A stretch of DNA of 64,000 nt from the NCBI GenBank assembly GCA_037974965.1, contig JBBPFI010000003.1, positions 682,001 to 746,000 on the forward strand, given 5' to 3'. Every line of letters begins with the position of its first letter. Position 1 is the stretch's first letter. Source of the stretch: Dacryopinax spathularia (taxonomy: Eukaryota; Basidiomycota; Dacrymycetes; Dacrymycetales; Dacrymycetaceae). A program made the translations under genes and the position numbers. Shown one piece after another: positions 1 to 11,278 of this stretch. A model generated the notes under the pieces. It was given only the letters and a program-made list of their open reading frames with translations. It had not been told where the DNA came from and ran no database searches.

Positions 1-2075
1 CCTCGACGGACGCCGTGGCCTCGTCCTCAGCTTTCTTCCCTTCGTACGGGAAGAAGTTCTTGAACAGCTCCTCTGCTTGCCATTTCGTTGCGTTCTGCAA
101 GAAATGAGAGCAGTCCGAGACGTACGCAATGTTCTTACCTTGAAGTCAACCCAGACATCCATGCGACCTGGGCGAGACAGCGCTGGGGAAAGATCAGCTG
201 GTTACGTCAACACGGCATAAGGGTACCCTCACCAGGATCTAGGCGATCAATATGGTTGGTCGTGGCGAAGAGTAAGCGACCTTCTGTGGCGGCAACGCCA
301 TCTGACAAGCAAGCTTAGCTACCTATCGGGAGGCCGTTATGATGCGACATACCGAGACTATTCAAGAGGCCTAACAAGCGGAGGAAATAAGCAACTTGTC
401 CCAGACTCTAGAACCCGGACGTACCGCTCAAACTGAGAGTATTGCCGTCATCCGCAGTCTTAGCTGCAGCGGTAGTGTCGGGAGAACCGGTTGCTTTGCT
501 GTCGCGACTAGTTGACCTGGTGAAGGCCGCGTCGAGATCTGTAACCGACATGAAGGGATGGCACAGCGGGCACTGACAAAGTCTCACCTTCTAGAAGGAC
601 GATACAGCGGCTGGGAACGCGACCCATCAACGATGCTAGGGATGAATCGTTCATGCCCTTGGAGCTGAGAGTGACAACATAGATGTCCAGGCCAAGTTCT
701 CCGGCCAGAGCGTGAATCAAAGAGGTCTTGCCGGACCCAGGGACCTGGACGAAGACAAGACGTCAGAGCATGTCGAAGGCTCGGTTGCGTACTCTCACGC
801 CATGCAGCAGGTATCCCCGGCGGAATGGGATACCACGGTCGGCGTACCAATCCTCAGACCTATGTATCATCAGCCGCGATGACTACCCCCGCTGAGGGTG
901 CTCCTCACCTCAGGAAGTCTTTCGCGTCTTCTAGCAACATTTCCTTGATACCTTTCTCCAAGACGATGGACGACAATGGTCGCTTCTGACGGGCACCATT
1001 CCAGCCCCAACGTCCATAGCTTCCAGGCAACACCGTCAGCACTTAGTGTCAAAGAGATTGGAAAGACAAGCTTACATGTCGGCGAGGAAGATATGCACCC
1101 TAAACAGCGAACATCTTCAGAGCAGTCTGTCGATAGCGAGCAGAAATAACGCACCGATGTTCGGCATCCCGTTCATATTCCTTCTTGGCTTGAAGGACCA
1201 GCTGTTTGATTACGTCGTTGTTTCTAGCAACCACGCTTCGAGAAGCAAGTCAGAAGTCGTAGCTTGTTTCAGCTGCATCCGTAATCATACCTGATCTTGA
1301 TGGTCTCGGAATTGCAGTAGTAGTCGTTGCCTTGAATGCGACCGCGGGTGATCTGTGCGCAACATCATTGGAACAACGTGTAACATCACTGAGCAGGAAG
1401 ACACGGACGCGAAGCCAGTGACCGCCGTAATAGATGGTGTGCGTGGTGTCTGGAATCGGATGAGTCCAAGGTACAAGTCGCACTGAAATGAAGACATACC
1501 GTGCGACGGAACGAAAGCGACCTTCTTCGCACGTCCTCCGCTGAGAATCGCCTTGTCGTCCTCATCCTCATCTTCGTCTTCGACTTCACTCTTGTTGTTG
1601 CTCATAACACCGAGCCTTAAGCCGGACCGCGTGGTAATCTCGAATTCACGAGAACGGCTCCACGCGGGTTGTTTGGAAAGCCACTGTGCAGCCAGCTCAG
1701 TCGCAGTCCATGCCTATGCCCGCTCAAGAACGCACATGAATAAGCCCTGCGCATCATTCGGAGTTTTTAGCGCCGAATCAGGCAACTGCGGTCCGCGGGA
1801 TGACTTACAGTCATACGGGTAGTCGTCCTGCGTGAAGTGCGCAGTCAAGAAGAACGCTGAGTTACTGTCAGATTCCCCATCTTGCAGGGTAAGTGGGGCA
1901 GCGTACACTCAATGAACTGAGACCAGCCAGAGGACGCCAGGCGCCGAGCAGTCTCGACGGTCGTGCCAAGGATGGCCAGCTTGGCGAAGTCTTTGACCGC
2001 ATCGACAGGATTGCCTGAGGAGCTCTGTACGAGGCTCCTCACAGCAGCCGTGGTACCACTTATAAGAAAGTCCAT
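1..2075 (-). CDS. BCS1-like AAA ATPase, C-terminal part cut off by the window edge
   Basis: Family: BCS1 is the mitochondrial inner-membrane AAA chaperone that inserts the Rieske protein into complex III; basidiomycetes also carry many BCS1-like relatives of unknown substrate. Seen: start ATG at 2073-2075, then the BCS1 N-terminal region, a BCS1-type [15 protein letters not shown] stretch, a P-loop [13 protein letters not shown] near 700-760, the Walker B region ending in CIVLLE near 590, an ATTN sensor motif near 270 and [14 protein letters not shown] near 150. First exons by phase: 2075-1907, 1856-1809, 1746-1736 (11 bases, GG+CTT ATT CAT), 1683-1500, from 1449; about four more introns follow. 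A run of Glu/Asp near 1560 is an insert not typical of yeast BCS1. The stop lies beyond base 1. Whether it is the true BCS1 or a paralogue cannot be told here. Confidence 0.85.
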
Positions 2076-5000
2076 GGTCGGGGAGAAATAGTGGGGGTGG
2101 AATTTGGGGGAACAAGCGGACGAAAGCCAGCGATGTGCGGGCGGGGATGAGTGGGTTTATATGCATTTCGGCGAGCTTGATGACTCCCAGCCTTTGAATG
2201 CAAGGCCAGCGATCGGCTCTTCATATGCCCGCACTGACGAACACGAGTCAAATCCAGTGATGGCCTTGATCTTCCCGGGAGAGAAGATGGTTCGAATGGC
2301 AACGAATTGGCACCTTCCCCGGCAGCGGGCTGCGTGTAAAACGCGAGGCCTCCGCACTGATCCCACCAATAAGACGGCTCTGATCGGGATACACCCCTTT
2401 GTTCGCAGATAGAACGATCACTCAACCGGCCGACGGGGGTTGTGAGCCGGGCCAGGAACTGGAAGCAGCTTCCTGCCGGCGGCAGCTGATCTTCTAGCCC
2501 ACGAATGAGAGAGAGCGTGGTCGCTCCCTTCTTCTGATTATCTGGAGTGACTAAACCGGCGTGAACTATCCAGCATTACGGACCTTGGCCAGTCAATTCC
2601 AGCAAGCCCCTATGAACCTGAGTGGGGCGATCAGCAGAGTCACCTTCGCAAGGCTCCCAGTCATCTCATTGTCATTTGGCTCACGTCGGGGCGGTGTCGC
2701 TGAACGAGCCATTCCTGAGAAGTCCGCTAGGACCGCGTTACCGGGTTAGGCCGCCTTCTTTACCCCCGGGACGAATCCCACGTCTGACAGATAATGACGT
2801 TACGCCCGGCCTACCCTGTGACCAGAGAAATGCAATACATTTCTAATTTTCATACCCACGTCACAGGCTTGCCCCAGTGCCCCTTCCACCGAGTATTGGA
2901 CCCGTTCCTCAGGGTGGGCACTGCAAGTCAAGCTTATCTTCCTCGGTCCTTCATGTAGAAGCTGCTGCGATATGCCTTTCAGTGTTATCCACCCTCCATG
3001 GCCCCTTTCTGCCAGCAATGGAGAGCGGTGTGATCTAACATGCAATTCGTCTCATACCCCACAATGTGAGTGAGTTCTTTTTTCGGCCCTTTCGGCTTCG
3101 GGTGCTTACTTATCCTACGTTAAGGCTTCCGGAATTCTCACGAGGAAGAAATGAGGAAGGCGGGTACTCCCCATGGCCTCCGCTGTTCGCAATCAAGTTG
3201 TTCCTGAGCATTCGGTAATGTGGCTTATGTTCACCCCTCCCAGTCATCATGTAAAGAACATTCCGCTTCGGAGTGGATGTCGATATTGCTTTATTAAGGT
3301 GATAACTGCATGCCCAGCTTATTATGGTCTATTGCTGACCTTGAAATGTGTCCACCTGAGGACAGTCATTTCTCTCAGTCAACCTCGACACTAGATTAGG
3401 GTGTTGGACGCAATGGCCTAGGTAGCTACCTGATTGAGCGCATACCGTGCGCCTCGCATTCTGCAACGTCCAGGTGACCCCTTTGTCTCGGAGTCCAGAG
3501 TCCCGAAATGGCATGAACCCCTCCTTATTCGGGCCATCTTTAGTCCTCCCAAAAATGCCACCGCGGTAGTACGGTGGGCGGATGAGCATTCGCAAACGCT
3601 CAAGAAGTAGGGCGTCCACTTCGCCATCAGCGGCTGACGATACGTACATATTGACAATGCTCAGTTCGTTGCCGAATATGGAGATAGCGCGGAGCGAAGG
3701 TAGACAGCAGCGTTGCAATTTATCCTCTGCTTCCGCACATGCTGTTCCCATCCCTACCCTCGGCTAACAGGCCGGAAGTACCGCCGCTTCTACTGAAAGG
3801 CATATGAAACCTGAGATGAGATTAGGGCATCCGCAGACGTGCCGAACGTACACCCGCATCCTTCTTTGATCACACAAGTGTGACTATTAAGCACCATGGC
3901 TTACCACCCGGGATGGCCCTAGTCGTTCATCGCAAGGCCCCCTAGGCTCTCTAGCTTTCTCTCTAATGCTGTTGCCATGAAACAAATCTGCTCTCGCTCC
4001 TAAGTCTGCCCCTCGCCCTTTCGGAGGGCGAAAACGGATTCGTTCACGCAAAGTCTTCAGCATCAAACGAAGCCGTCGGCAATGTGGTCTGCAACCCTGC
4101 ATTTGATGTGTTGGGGAAGGACTTAACTGGAGTTGGGGCCGTCTTGGAGAAGCACACGGAGGCCCTGTCGAGTCCCGTTCGGAAGCCACCACACTTTGGG
4201 CGGTCTTAGAAACTCTTATCTGACGAAAGCCGCCGCAGTCCACTCAGGGCGTGCATCATGTCCCGGTCACCGGCTCATCCGTTCTCGACAACAGGAAGAA
4301 ACGATCTGCTCTTCATCTGCTTGAGATCACTGTGCGTGTACGGTATTGAAGAAAAAGATCCCAGGCCGGTTTTGCTCAGTGCTCCAGATCCCCGGGCCCC
4401 GCGGACGGAGCCCACTCTCACGCGGCCTGGCAGACGGTGATTGAGTGCATCACAGACTGCGCAACAGGTCCCACCAATGCCGCATGTGCGATTCCTGCTC
4501 GGCTACGGATGCTGTGACAAATGCGTTTGCGAGTGCAGAATGGAGTCATAGTGATGAGTCATAGTAATGGACTGGCATGGTTGCGTCGGTTTAGGTTTGA
4601 AGTTAGGCTGCGCACGATGTTGATGCTGAGCCCTCTAATCCACCTTTTCCGGCACGGAGAAAGGGGTCTCACCTTGCTCCTATCAGCCTGCGGAAGCTAC
4701 AGTCACTTTCGTGGCGTAGATTCGCCTTCAGGTTGGCCTATTCCTGCACAATATAGAATCACTGCATCCGCCTGGTGATTTGCAAACGGGGAATGATCGT
4801 GGTCCGACAGTGACAACTGCGCTCAGTCCTTGCAACCCATCTTGTCCACATGTTCCGGAAACGCATCTTCAGAGGTATTTCCGGTAGCCGGCATCGCCGC
4901 CGATAGGTCATCAAGGGAAAGCAATGCACATCCGTAATGGTCGGAATCTTCTGGACGCAATCGACAAAGTGTGCAAGCCTAATGTGCTCTGATTGGTATG

Positions 5001-5265
5001 CAACTGGTAGAATCGCAAGCTGGCAGTCGCCTGACCCGGCTTGTGAATATATGTCATGTTCGATGGAATTCATCTTGCATCTGCCCTCCGCTGCTTGGGT
5101 GAGGAGATCTTGCAGAGCATTGCGAATGCAAGCCAACGCAGGTTGGTGACTCCTTCATTGGGGTAGACAAGTCAAACTCTCCACCAAATCTATCCTCTCC
5201 CCGGGAAAGCATGTCGGGCCCGTTCCAAATGCAGTTGAGTGCGTAGAAAGGCATCCGCCAGTATG

Positions 5266-5560
5266 CTACGCCGACAATCGAGATAGTGTAAAGTCCAATA
5301 TGACGCAACGAAACCCTGGGTTGGGCATCGGGACCGATGGCGAAGCAAGACCCCTTCAATGACTGTTCCCCAACGCGGAAATACGGAACCGAAGCGGTGT
5401 GTCAGCTGAGCGTCTTGCAGCAGAGATGGCTGCTTGAACGTGCAGCCATAATGGCGATGGGTCTGAGGGGACAAAGATATACCTGTCAGGTGCAGAAGAG
5501 AAACTGGCGAACAAGGCGAATATGAACCGAGCACACGAGGATATCCTCGATCTGGTGATC
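5266..5560 (-). pseudogene. Possible haspin-like protein kinase relic
   Basis: Seen: on the minus strand at 5304-5275 a frame reads VILDFTLSRL, preceded by PGFRC and followed by a stop two codons later (5268-5266). This closely resembles the haspin signature that replaces the kinase DFG loop (human haspin: SIIDYTLSRL). About 80 codons upstream another frame reads KDHQIEDILV, which could be a degraded version of the haspin catalytic loop HRDLHxGNILV. No intact N-lobe or C-terminal lobe was found and the pieces lie in different frames, so a working kinase is unlikely unless several unseen introns exist. Haspin-like families have multiplied in some fungi. The match rests on one short motif, so confidence is low. 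Confidence 0.3.
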
Positions 5561-6846
5561 TTTTGAACAACCAGTACCATGCCCGATCGCCGACACCAAC
5601 GGAATGGTAGTAAGCTGCTGATATGCTTTCCCGACCGCAGCCCATGGCCGATTGTGGGGCGCTTGGCGAGTCAATTTTCGTGTTCGCTAGATGAGCTCGC
5701 AGCGCGGGAGGAACGGTTTGATTGATCGGAAGAAGCGATCCCTTAGCCATTATCTGAGGCCTCGATTCAGTGAGCTGCTGGTCTGGGCTCTCCCGTTTCT
5801 TGGGAGCAGCGGTCTCGGCGCATGCAGAAGCGGCAAAACCGGTATAATGGCGATCGAGGGAAAACACAATAGGGTTTGTTCACGCCCAGTTTACGTAGGC
5901 ATGAGCTGTATCGCCTTCTCAAGTCTTTCTCTCTCCCTCATACCGTTGTTTGAGCCGCTGCGATCTGCCGTCGGCATTGCCGATCGAACCAGTCGTAAAA
6001 TCGGAAGGAAAGGTAAACGCGATGTTGACCGAAGATACCGGGCAATGGCAATGCAACATCCATGCGCTTCAGGCCTGTTCCGGGACCGAGGCCGATTCCG
6101 GTATGTCGGTGACCACATCCGCGAGGGGTGGAGCGGCAAGTTGCCGAGAGCGGAAAGAGCCGTGTTTAGCGGCGAACATCAAAGAGGCTGGCATGTTGTG
6201 ATTGACCCGTTTGTCGTGCATCTAGTAAGAGGCGTGTTATCCATCTTAGGACTTGAGCAGCGACAGCTTGGTGCAGCTCAGCGGAAAGGTGCCATAGCCA
6301 CAACCGCCAGGGTCGGACGGAGGTTACGTCGTGGACGGACAGGCGGAAAAGAACAGCGGCAACGAGCAACGGCGAAGCTGATTATTTTGCACATATCGGC
6401 AGGGGTGCGTTCTGCAGAAGTGCATTGCCCAGCTCGACGACAACGGACCAAGTGCCCGAAAGAGGGACGGAAAATTCGAGACCTTCAACACCATATTGCT
6501 CTCCGTATGATGCGCTGCTAAGAAAGCATTCGCTGCTCGACCTCGTTAGTGGCTCCCGGACTGATTCCGCTCCGTCTGCTGAGCACGAGCCCGCCTTGCG
6601 TGTTTAAAAGCTCATATGACGTGCTGGCCTCGAAGGATGACGAGAGTGATAGCGAGTCCAAACAGGAAGGGAGCGACCCAACAAATGACGACCACGGATG
6701 GGAAGCGCGCATCACCAATGCTTTTCGTCCTCCGCCGCACCGAGCGCTCCTTGCCAGAACCCATCTTATTTCGGCAAGGAAGATAGCAGGACTGATACCG
6801 AAACCACACTTTGTCGAGCACGGGAGAGAGCTCCTTCGGTCATGTT

Positions 6847-7360
6847 CAAAATACGAACGATTGATGGCGAGCCATCCTATTTGTGGGGCCGGCGCTTAGG
6901 TAGATTGTCGGCGAAGGTTAATGTCGGGATTGGCAACGTACAAGCTCGATGCAAGCGGCAGCGCGATGGGAAAAGGTGTGGTGCTCCACGAACATAGTGT
7001 GGTCTCCTTCTGGCATCGTTCCTAATGAGACTGCTCGAAATCGTCCCTGTCTACGATTTGACCAGGTTCGCTTCAGGATCGTTCAGGGCAACAGCCATTT
7101 CGCTCGTGGCCAAAATGCGAATGATCAACGGCGAGCCACCCTAATTGTCCAGACGCCGCCTGGGCACGTTCTCGGGAATGTTCCATATCGGGATTGGCGA
7201 CGTGCATGCTTTATGCAAGCGCAAGCTGGATAGGAAGGCGGTGACGCGAGCGACGAACATGAATTGACCCCCTTCTGGCATGGTCTTCTGACATCGTCCG
7301 GCTAATGAGGCGCCTAGAAATCGTATTTTTGCGCAATTTGACCACGTTCGGTGGAGGATC
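6847..7360. repeat. Diverged tandem duplication, two units of about 240 bases
   Basis: Unit A (about 6847-7080) and unit B (about 7111-7360) can be aligned by eye. Shared blocks in the same order include the caaaatrcgaaygat start, ggcgagccaycct, tatcgggattggc/gtcgggattggc, the ccccttctggcat/ctccttctggcat block, ctaatgaggc/ctaatgagac, and the end atttgaccasgttcg with ggatcg. Divergence is high with several small indels, so the duplication is old. On the minus strand both units can be read as MPEGxxxMFV, but the frames soon part, so coding capacity is doubtful. Confidence 0.6.
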
Positions 7361-7624
7361 GGCGAGCGCGGAAGGCGGAGTTCGCTCCAAGTCGTCCTGC
7401 GGGCCGAAAATAGCCTCGACTAGCCCTTTCTGCAATGGGTCTATGGGGAGGAAGGATCGTGGCTTTCCGGCAGGGCTCGTTGGTTCGGCGGGGCCAGGAA
7501 CCATCTACCGCTGCTTGAAGTAGAAGTCGTAGCCGGCTGACCCCTTTCGGATACGGAGTGTCGTTTGTCCTTGAGGTCGTCCACTTCAAGATTTGGCAGG
7601 TACTTAGAATGGTGCGAATGGCGA

Positions 7625-8598
7625 TTATTCTTCCATCGCCTCCTCCGCCTCTACCACCGTCTCGACCCACCAATCCACCAGCCCTAGTCCGGATGTAGAA
7701 GCCGCACACTATTCCATCATCAGCAACAGACCCACCTGAGCTGGAAAAACATAGCTCACAGTAATAGTATACGGCGCTCTCCTATCCCCCTGTTCCTCCT
7801 CCTGTCCATCCACCGCCGCACCCGCACCCGTCGTCCCCGCCGCACCAGGCGCACCAGCACCAGCAGCAGGCTTCTTAACCGGCCCAGCATGCGGTTCCTC
7901 CTCGACAAACTCATCCCCGTCCACACAGACCCTAATCTTCGCCCCGATGTCAATTGTAAATCTTTCCTCGGGCGGGATCTCTAGTGGGTCTTGGCCCTCT
8001 TCGAGCTGCGGGGCCCAGAAGAAGACTTTTTCGGTTGGGTCCCAGGTTGTTGAGGGGGGGAGGAGGCGGGTGGGGATGTAGATGTCGTCGAAGAAGCCTA
8101 GGGTTACTGGATACCGAGGTGTTAGGACAATGTCGAGCTGAGCGGAGATTGGCTACGAACACACCTTGTACGCTTTCTTCTGTGCAGGACTTGACTTCGC
8201 CTACGAATACCTCGCCCACAAAGGGGCGGAATACGACCATCCTGAATGTCACTGTTCCCTGGGTCAGTTCCGTTTGCGTGGGGCGGGTTTAGAGAGCAAA
8301 CCCGCGCACCCTTATGCCACAAACAGCCATCTCCAAACCTTACTCTCCCCTCACTACACTCCATCAAGTCGAACAGAACCACACAAAGTCCAACATCGTG
8401 CAGCACCCTATTCGCATACTTCTTGTTGATCTCGAACGCGAGTGCCTCTGCGGGCGGGAGGGAGAACTGGTGCGGGTGGATGGGGATCGTGTCCTACACG
8501 TGGGCGGTCAGCTCATTGGGCGGCGGGACGGGGGCGGTGGGGCCATGAGCGAGGCTGGGTGGAGGCGCACGTACCTTTAGTCGCGCGAGGTTGAACAT
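7625..8598 (-). CDS. RPC25: DNA-directed RNA polymerase III subunit RPC25 (RPC8)
   Basis: RPC25 pairs with RPC17 to form the Pol III stalk, used in initiation; it is nuclear and belongs to the Rpb7 family. Exons: 8598-8575, 8493-8310, 8251-8165, 8106-7760 and 7708-7625, giving 241 residues. Seen: an N-terminal SHS2-type domain with FEINKKYANRVLHDVGLC and DLMECSEGRVRFGDGCLW, then an S1/OB domain starting VTFRMVVFRPFVGEV with VTLGFFDDIYIP, and a C-terminus containing GLGLVDWW, as in the family. The start was chosen because the eight-residue first exon MFNLARLK splices cleanly onto DTIPIHP. An Ala/Gly/Pro-rich linker of about 35 residues is inserted late in the OB domain, which is unusual for the family. 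The last intron lacks any alternative that keeps the conserved end. Confidence 0.88.
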
Positions 8599-9339
8599 CC
8601 TGCGCGTTTACGCGTCGGCGCTGGATGAGCACGAGCGTAGTCGCGTTTTTGGCAGGTGGATGCGCCGCCGCTCGAAGACAGGTGGAGTCGATGGGCTTGC
8701 GCCGCAGGGGTAGGACCTCCGCCAAACGTCGGAAGATTGAGGGATGACTACGCGATCGTCCACCCTCAGACGTGTACAGTCGACCGAGCGCGTCTTCTCC
8801 ACCTCCGCCGTCAAGCCTCCCAGTCTAGTTCAGAGCGAGGTATATGCCAAGTGAATCAAAGGGTATAATCACGTCCGTTTTCGGATTCGGCGCTGACCGG
8901 AAAAGGGAAGTTCCCTGACCGAGTGAGTTGTTAGTCTCAAAGCGGGCAAAGGGGTCGTCGGGCGAAGCAAATGACAGAAAAATTGGTGGAGGTCCCTGTG
9001 GCGCTCAGAGGACGGGTCGGATATGGACCAATCTCAGCTCGTTGGCCCGAAGGGGGAAATGGGGGAAGGTTCCAAAGAGCGGGGATACCAGGCTGAGTTT
9101 ACCACCAAATAGAGCGTCTTTATTTGGCCGTTGACAGCAAAACAGCAGTAACTAAAGAAGGTGTGGAGATATATAGCAGCAGAGTGTCACGTGTAATGAC
9201 AGCTTGTCCACTTCACCAACCCCAGCAGTACTGAGTGTGTCGCCCCATATCCACCCATTTGTCGGCTCAAACAGTGACTACGGAATTTGGATTGCGTTTA
9301 CGGTAGCGTCGGTACCCCGGAAAAGTTGGAGGTGTCCCA
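8599..9339. promoter_or_regulatory. Divergent intergenic region between RPC25 and AGX1
   Basis: No gene supported. The stretch must hold promoters for RPC25 (minus) and AGX1 (plus). A TCACGTG E-box lies at 9187-9193, about 150 bases before the upstream AGX1 start codon; in fungi this is the Cbf1-type core, though a single 7-base match is weak evidence. Confidence 0.35.
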
Positions 9340-9528
9340 ATGTCCACTCGGCTCCTCTCATCCCGCGTCCACCCCACACTCTCCCCCTTCTCCACCGTAC
9401 ACCTACCTCACCATCCTCAGCTTCATCATCTCCCCCGCCTACTCAGGTCGTTCTCAACCGTACGACCACCGTCACCGTCACCGTCGCCGCAACCCCTCTT
9501 AAGCCGCTCATTCAACCAGTCAAGAACA

Positions 9529-11031
9529 ATGGCACAGTCTTTCCACCAGGTAAGCAGCTCATTGTCCCCACTCTCGCGCATGCAACACCCGCTCACATGC
9601 ACACTCCAGGAACCCCACAAGTACGTGCTTGCTTCTCCCCTTCTGACCCGCACGCACTGACAGCGGACTGCTCCGAAAGGCTCCTCGTGTATGTACCTTT
9701 TCTGTTCCCCCAGACTGGTGCACGCTGACAGGCACGCAGCATCCCCGGTCCTATCGAGGTGACCGATGAGGTCTTGTATGCCAACGCTAAGCCGCCTCTG
9801 GCGCACACTGGCGCGGATTTCATTCCCATCTTCGGCGACTGCCTGCGGATGATGCGGTGCGTGCCACTTTCCGCGCATATAGCGCATGTATGCGGGGCTG
9901 ACATGCGCGTGCTAGTGACGTGCTCTACACCAAGGAGGGCCAGCCGTTCCTTGTTGCTGGGTCTGGCACCCTTGGCTGGGATATGGTGCGTTTTGTGTGC
10001 GGGCGGGGTGAGGTGAAATTTTGCTGACGGAGGAGCAGGTCGCGGCCAACTTGGTGGAAGCTGGCGAGCCTGTGCTCCTGCTCAACACGGGCTACTTCGG
10101 GGACTCCTTCGCTGAATGGTGAGCTTCCCTCCACCGGAATAAGCGCATAAAGTCACTTTCACTGCCCAGCCTGGAGACCTATGGTGCTAAGGTCGACGTG
10201 ATCCGCGCTCCTGTCGGTGCTGCCGTGACGAAGGACAAGATCGAGGCCGCGCTCAAGGAGAAGAAGTACAAGCTGCTCGCCTTCACGCACGTCGACACCT
10301 CCACCGGCGTTCTCTCCGACGCCAAGATGATTGGCGAAGTCGTCAAGTCCGTCTCGCCCGACACGCTCGTGATCCTCGACGGTGTCTGTGCCGTCGCGAG
10401 CGAGGAGATCCAGTTCGATACCTGGGGGATCGACGTTGTCGTATCTGCCTCGCAGAAGGGTCTTGGTGCCCCGCCAGGCTTGTCGGTCGTCATGGCTTCC
10501 CAGCGGGCGATCTCGACGTTCCAGAACCGCAAGACGCCCGTGGCGGCGTACTACGCGAGCTGGAAGAAATGGCTGCCGATCATGCAGGCGTACGAGAAAG
10601 GTCTCCCGGCCTACTTTGCCACTCCGCCCGTCAACCTCGTCCAGGCTTTCCATGCCTCGCTGACGCAGATCACCAAGGGTACCCCGAGCCTCGAGAAACG
10701 GTTCGCGATGCACAAAGAGGCCAGCAAGCGGATCAAGAGCGCCATGCAAGACTTGGGGCTCGAGCTCCTCACGCTCGACCCGTACTACGCCGCGAACGGC
10801 ATGAGCGCGGTCAAGTACCCTCCCGGCGTGAAGATGGCCGACCTGATCCCTCGCTTGGTCAAGAAGAACATCGTCGTTACCGGTGGGCTGCACAAGGACG
10901 TCAAGGACACATACTTCCGGATTGGCCATATGGGCACGACGGTCGTTAACCCAGAGAGGGGCGATATCGACCGCGTGATCAATGGCGTTAAGGAGGCGCT
11001 CGGCGAGGCCGGGTACAAGGGGAAGATGTAG
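9529..11031 (+). CDS. AGX1: Alanine-glyoxylate / serine-pyruvate aminotransferase
   Basis: A PLP enzyme of aminotransferase class V that turns glyoxylate plus alanine into glycine plus pyruvate. Exons: 9529-9549, 9609-9619 (11 bases), 9680-9688 (9 bases), 9740-9856, 9916-9985, 10039-10118 and 10170-11031, giving 389 residues. Seen: HKLLVIPGPIEVTDEVLYAN at the N-terminus, AGSGTLGWD, LNTGYFGDSFAE, THVDTSTGVLSD, and the PLP lysine in SASQKGLGAPPG; the end is RIGHMGTT followed by a helix. The two tiny exons are needed to recover the HKLLVIPGP motif. An in-frame ATG at 9340, 63 codons upstream, adds an Arg/Ser-rich, acid-free leader that looks mitochondrial, so two isoforms are possible. The C-terminus (GKM) is not a clear peroxisomal signal. 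Confidence 0.93.
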
Positions 11032-11278
11032 ATCTAGAGAGAGCTGGCATACAAGGATGTAGATCAGATGGACCTGTAAAAGGAGCCTGTGGCGTGTAAA
11101 CGCTGCCGGCGAGTACAGGACGTAGCAGGGGCAATGCAAGGAGGATTGTACACCTATTTTATCAGATAAATGCGGAAAAATTGCTCCTCTACTCTATCGT
11201 ACACTTCTACGCATGAGGCTTTCCATGAGATTTCATATTGCAAGCTTTAGCTTGGGACGCTATTGCAGGATTCGTTCA

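Larger units (their letters stand above)
2076..7624. other. Gene-poor, eroded region
   Basis: No complete gene could be supported in this 5.5 kb. Open frames are short, broken on both strands, and their translations look random. The first few hundred bases must hold the promoter of the BCS1-like gene. Two internal items are listed separately: a haspin-like fragment on the minus strand near 5.3 kb and a diverged tandem duplication near 6.85-7.36 kb. A minus-strand frame of about 140 codons (3329-3751) has some gene-like composition but matches no family I recognise. The region is probably a graveyard of decayed genes, which is inference. Confidence 0.55.

Noticed and set aside
3329-3751. 140-codon minus-strand frame with ISIFGNELSIVNMYVSSA, slightly like a LINE endonuclease
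   Set aside because: Only a loose resemblance to the IVNVYxPP motif of LINE endonucleases; no neighbouring reverse transcriptase or poly(A) tail found.
5691-6521. 276-codon plus-strand frame
   Set aside because: Translation has no recognisable motif, unusual residue use (very rich in Arg and Gly) and overlaps the minus-strand haspin-like fragment; probably a chance frame.
10159-11139. 326-codon minus-strand frame
   Set aside because: Antisense shadow of the last AGX1 exon.
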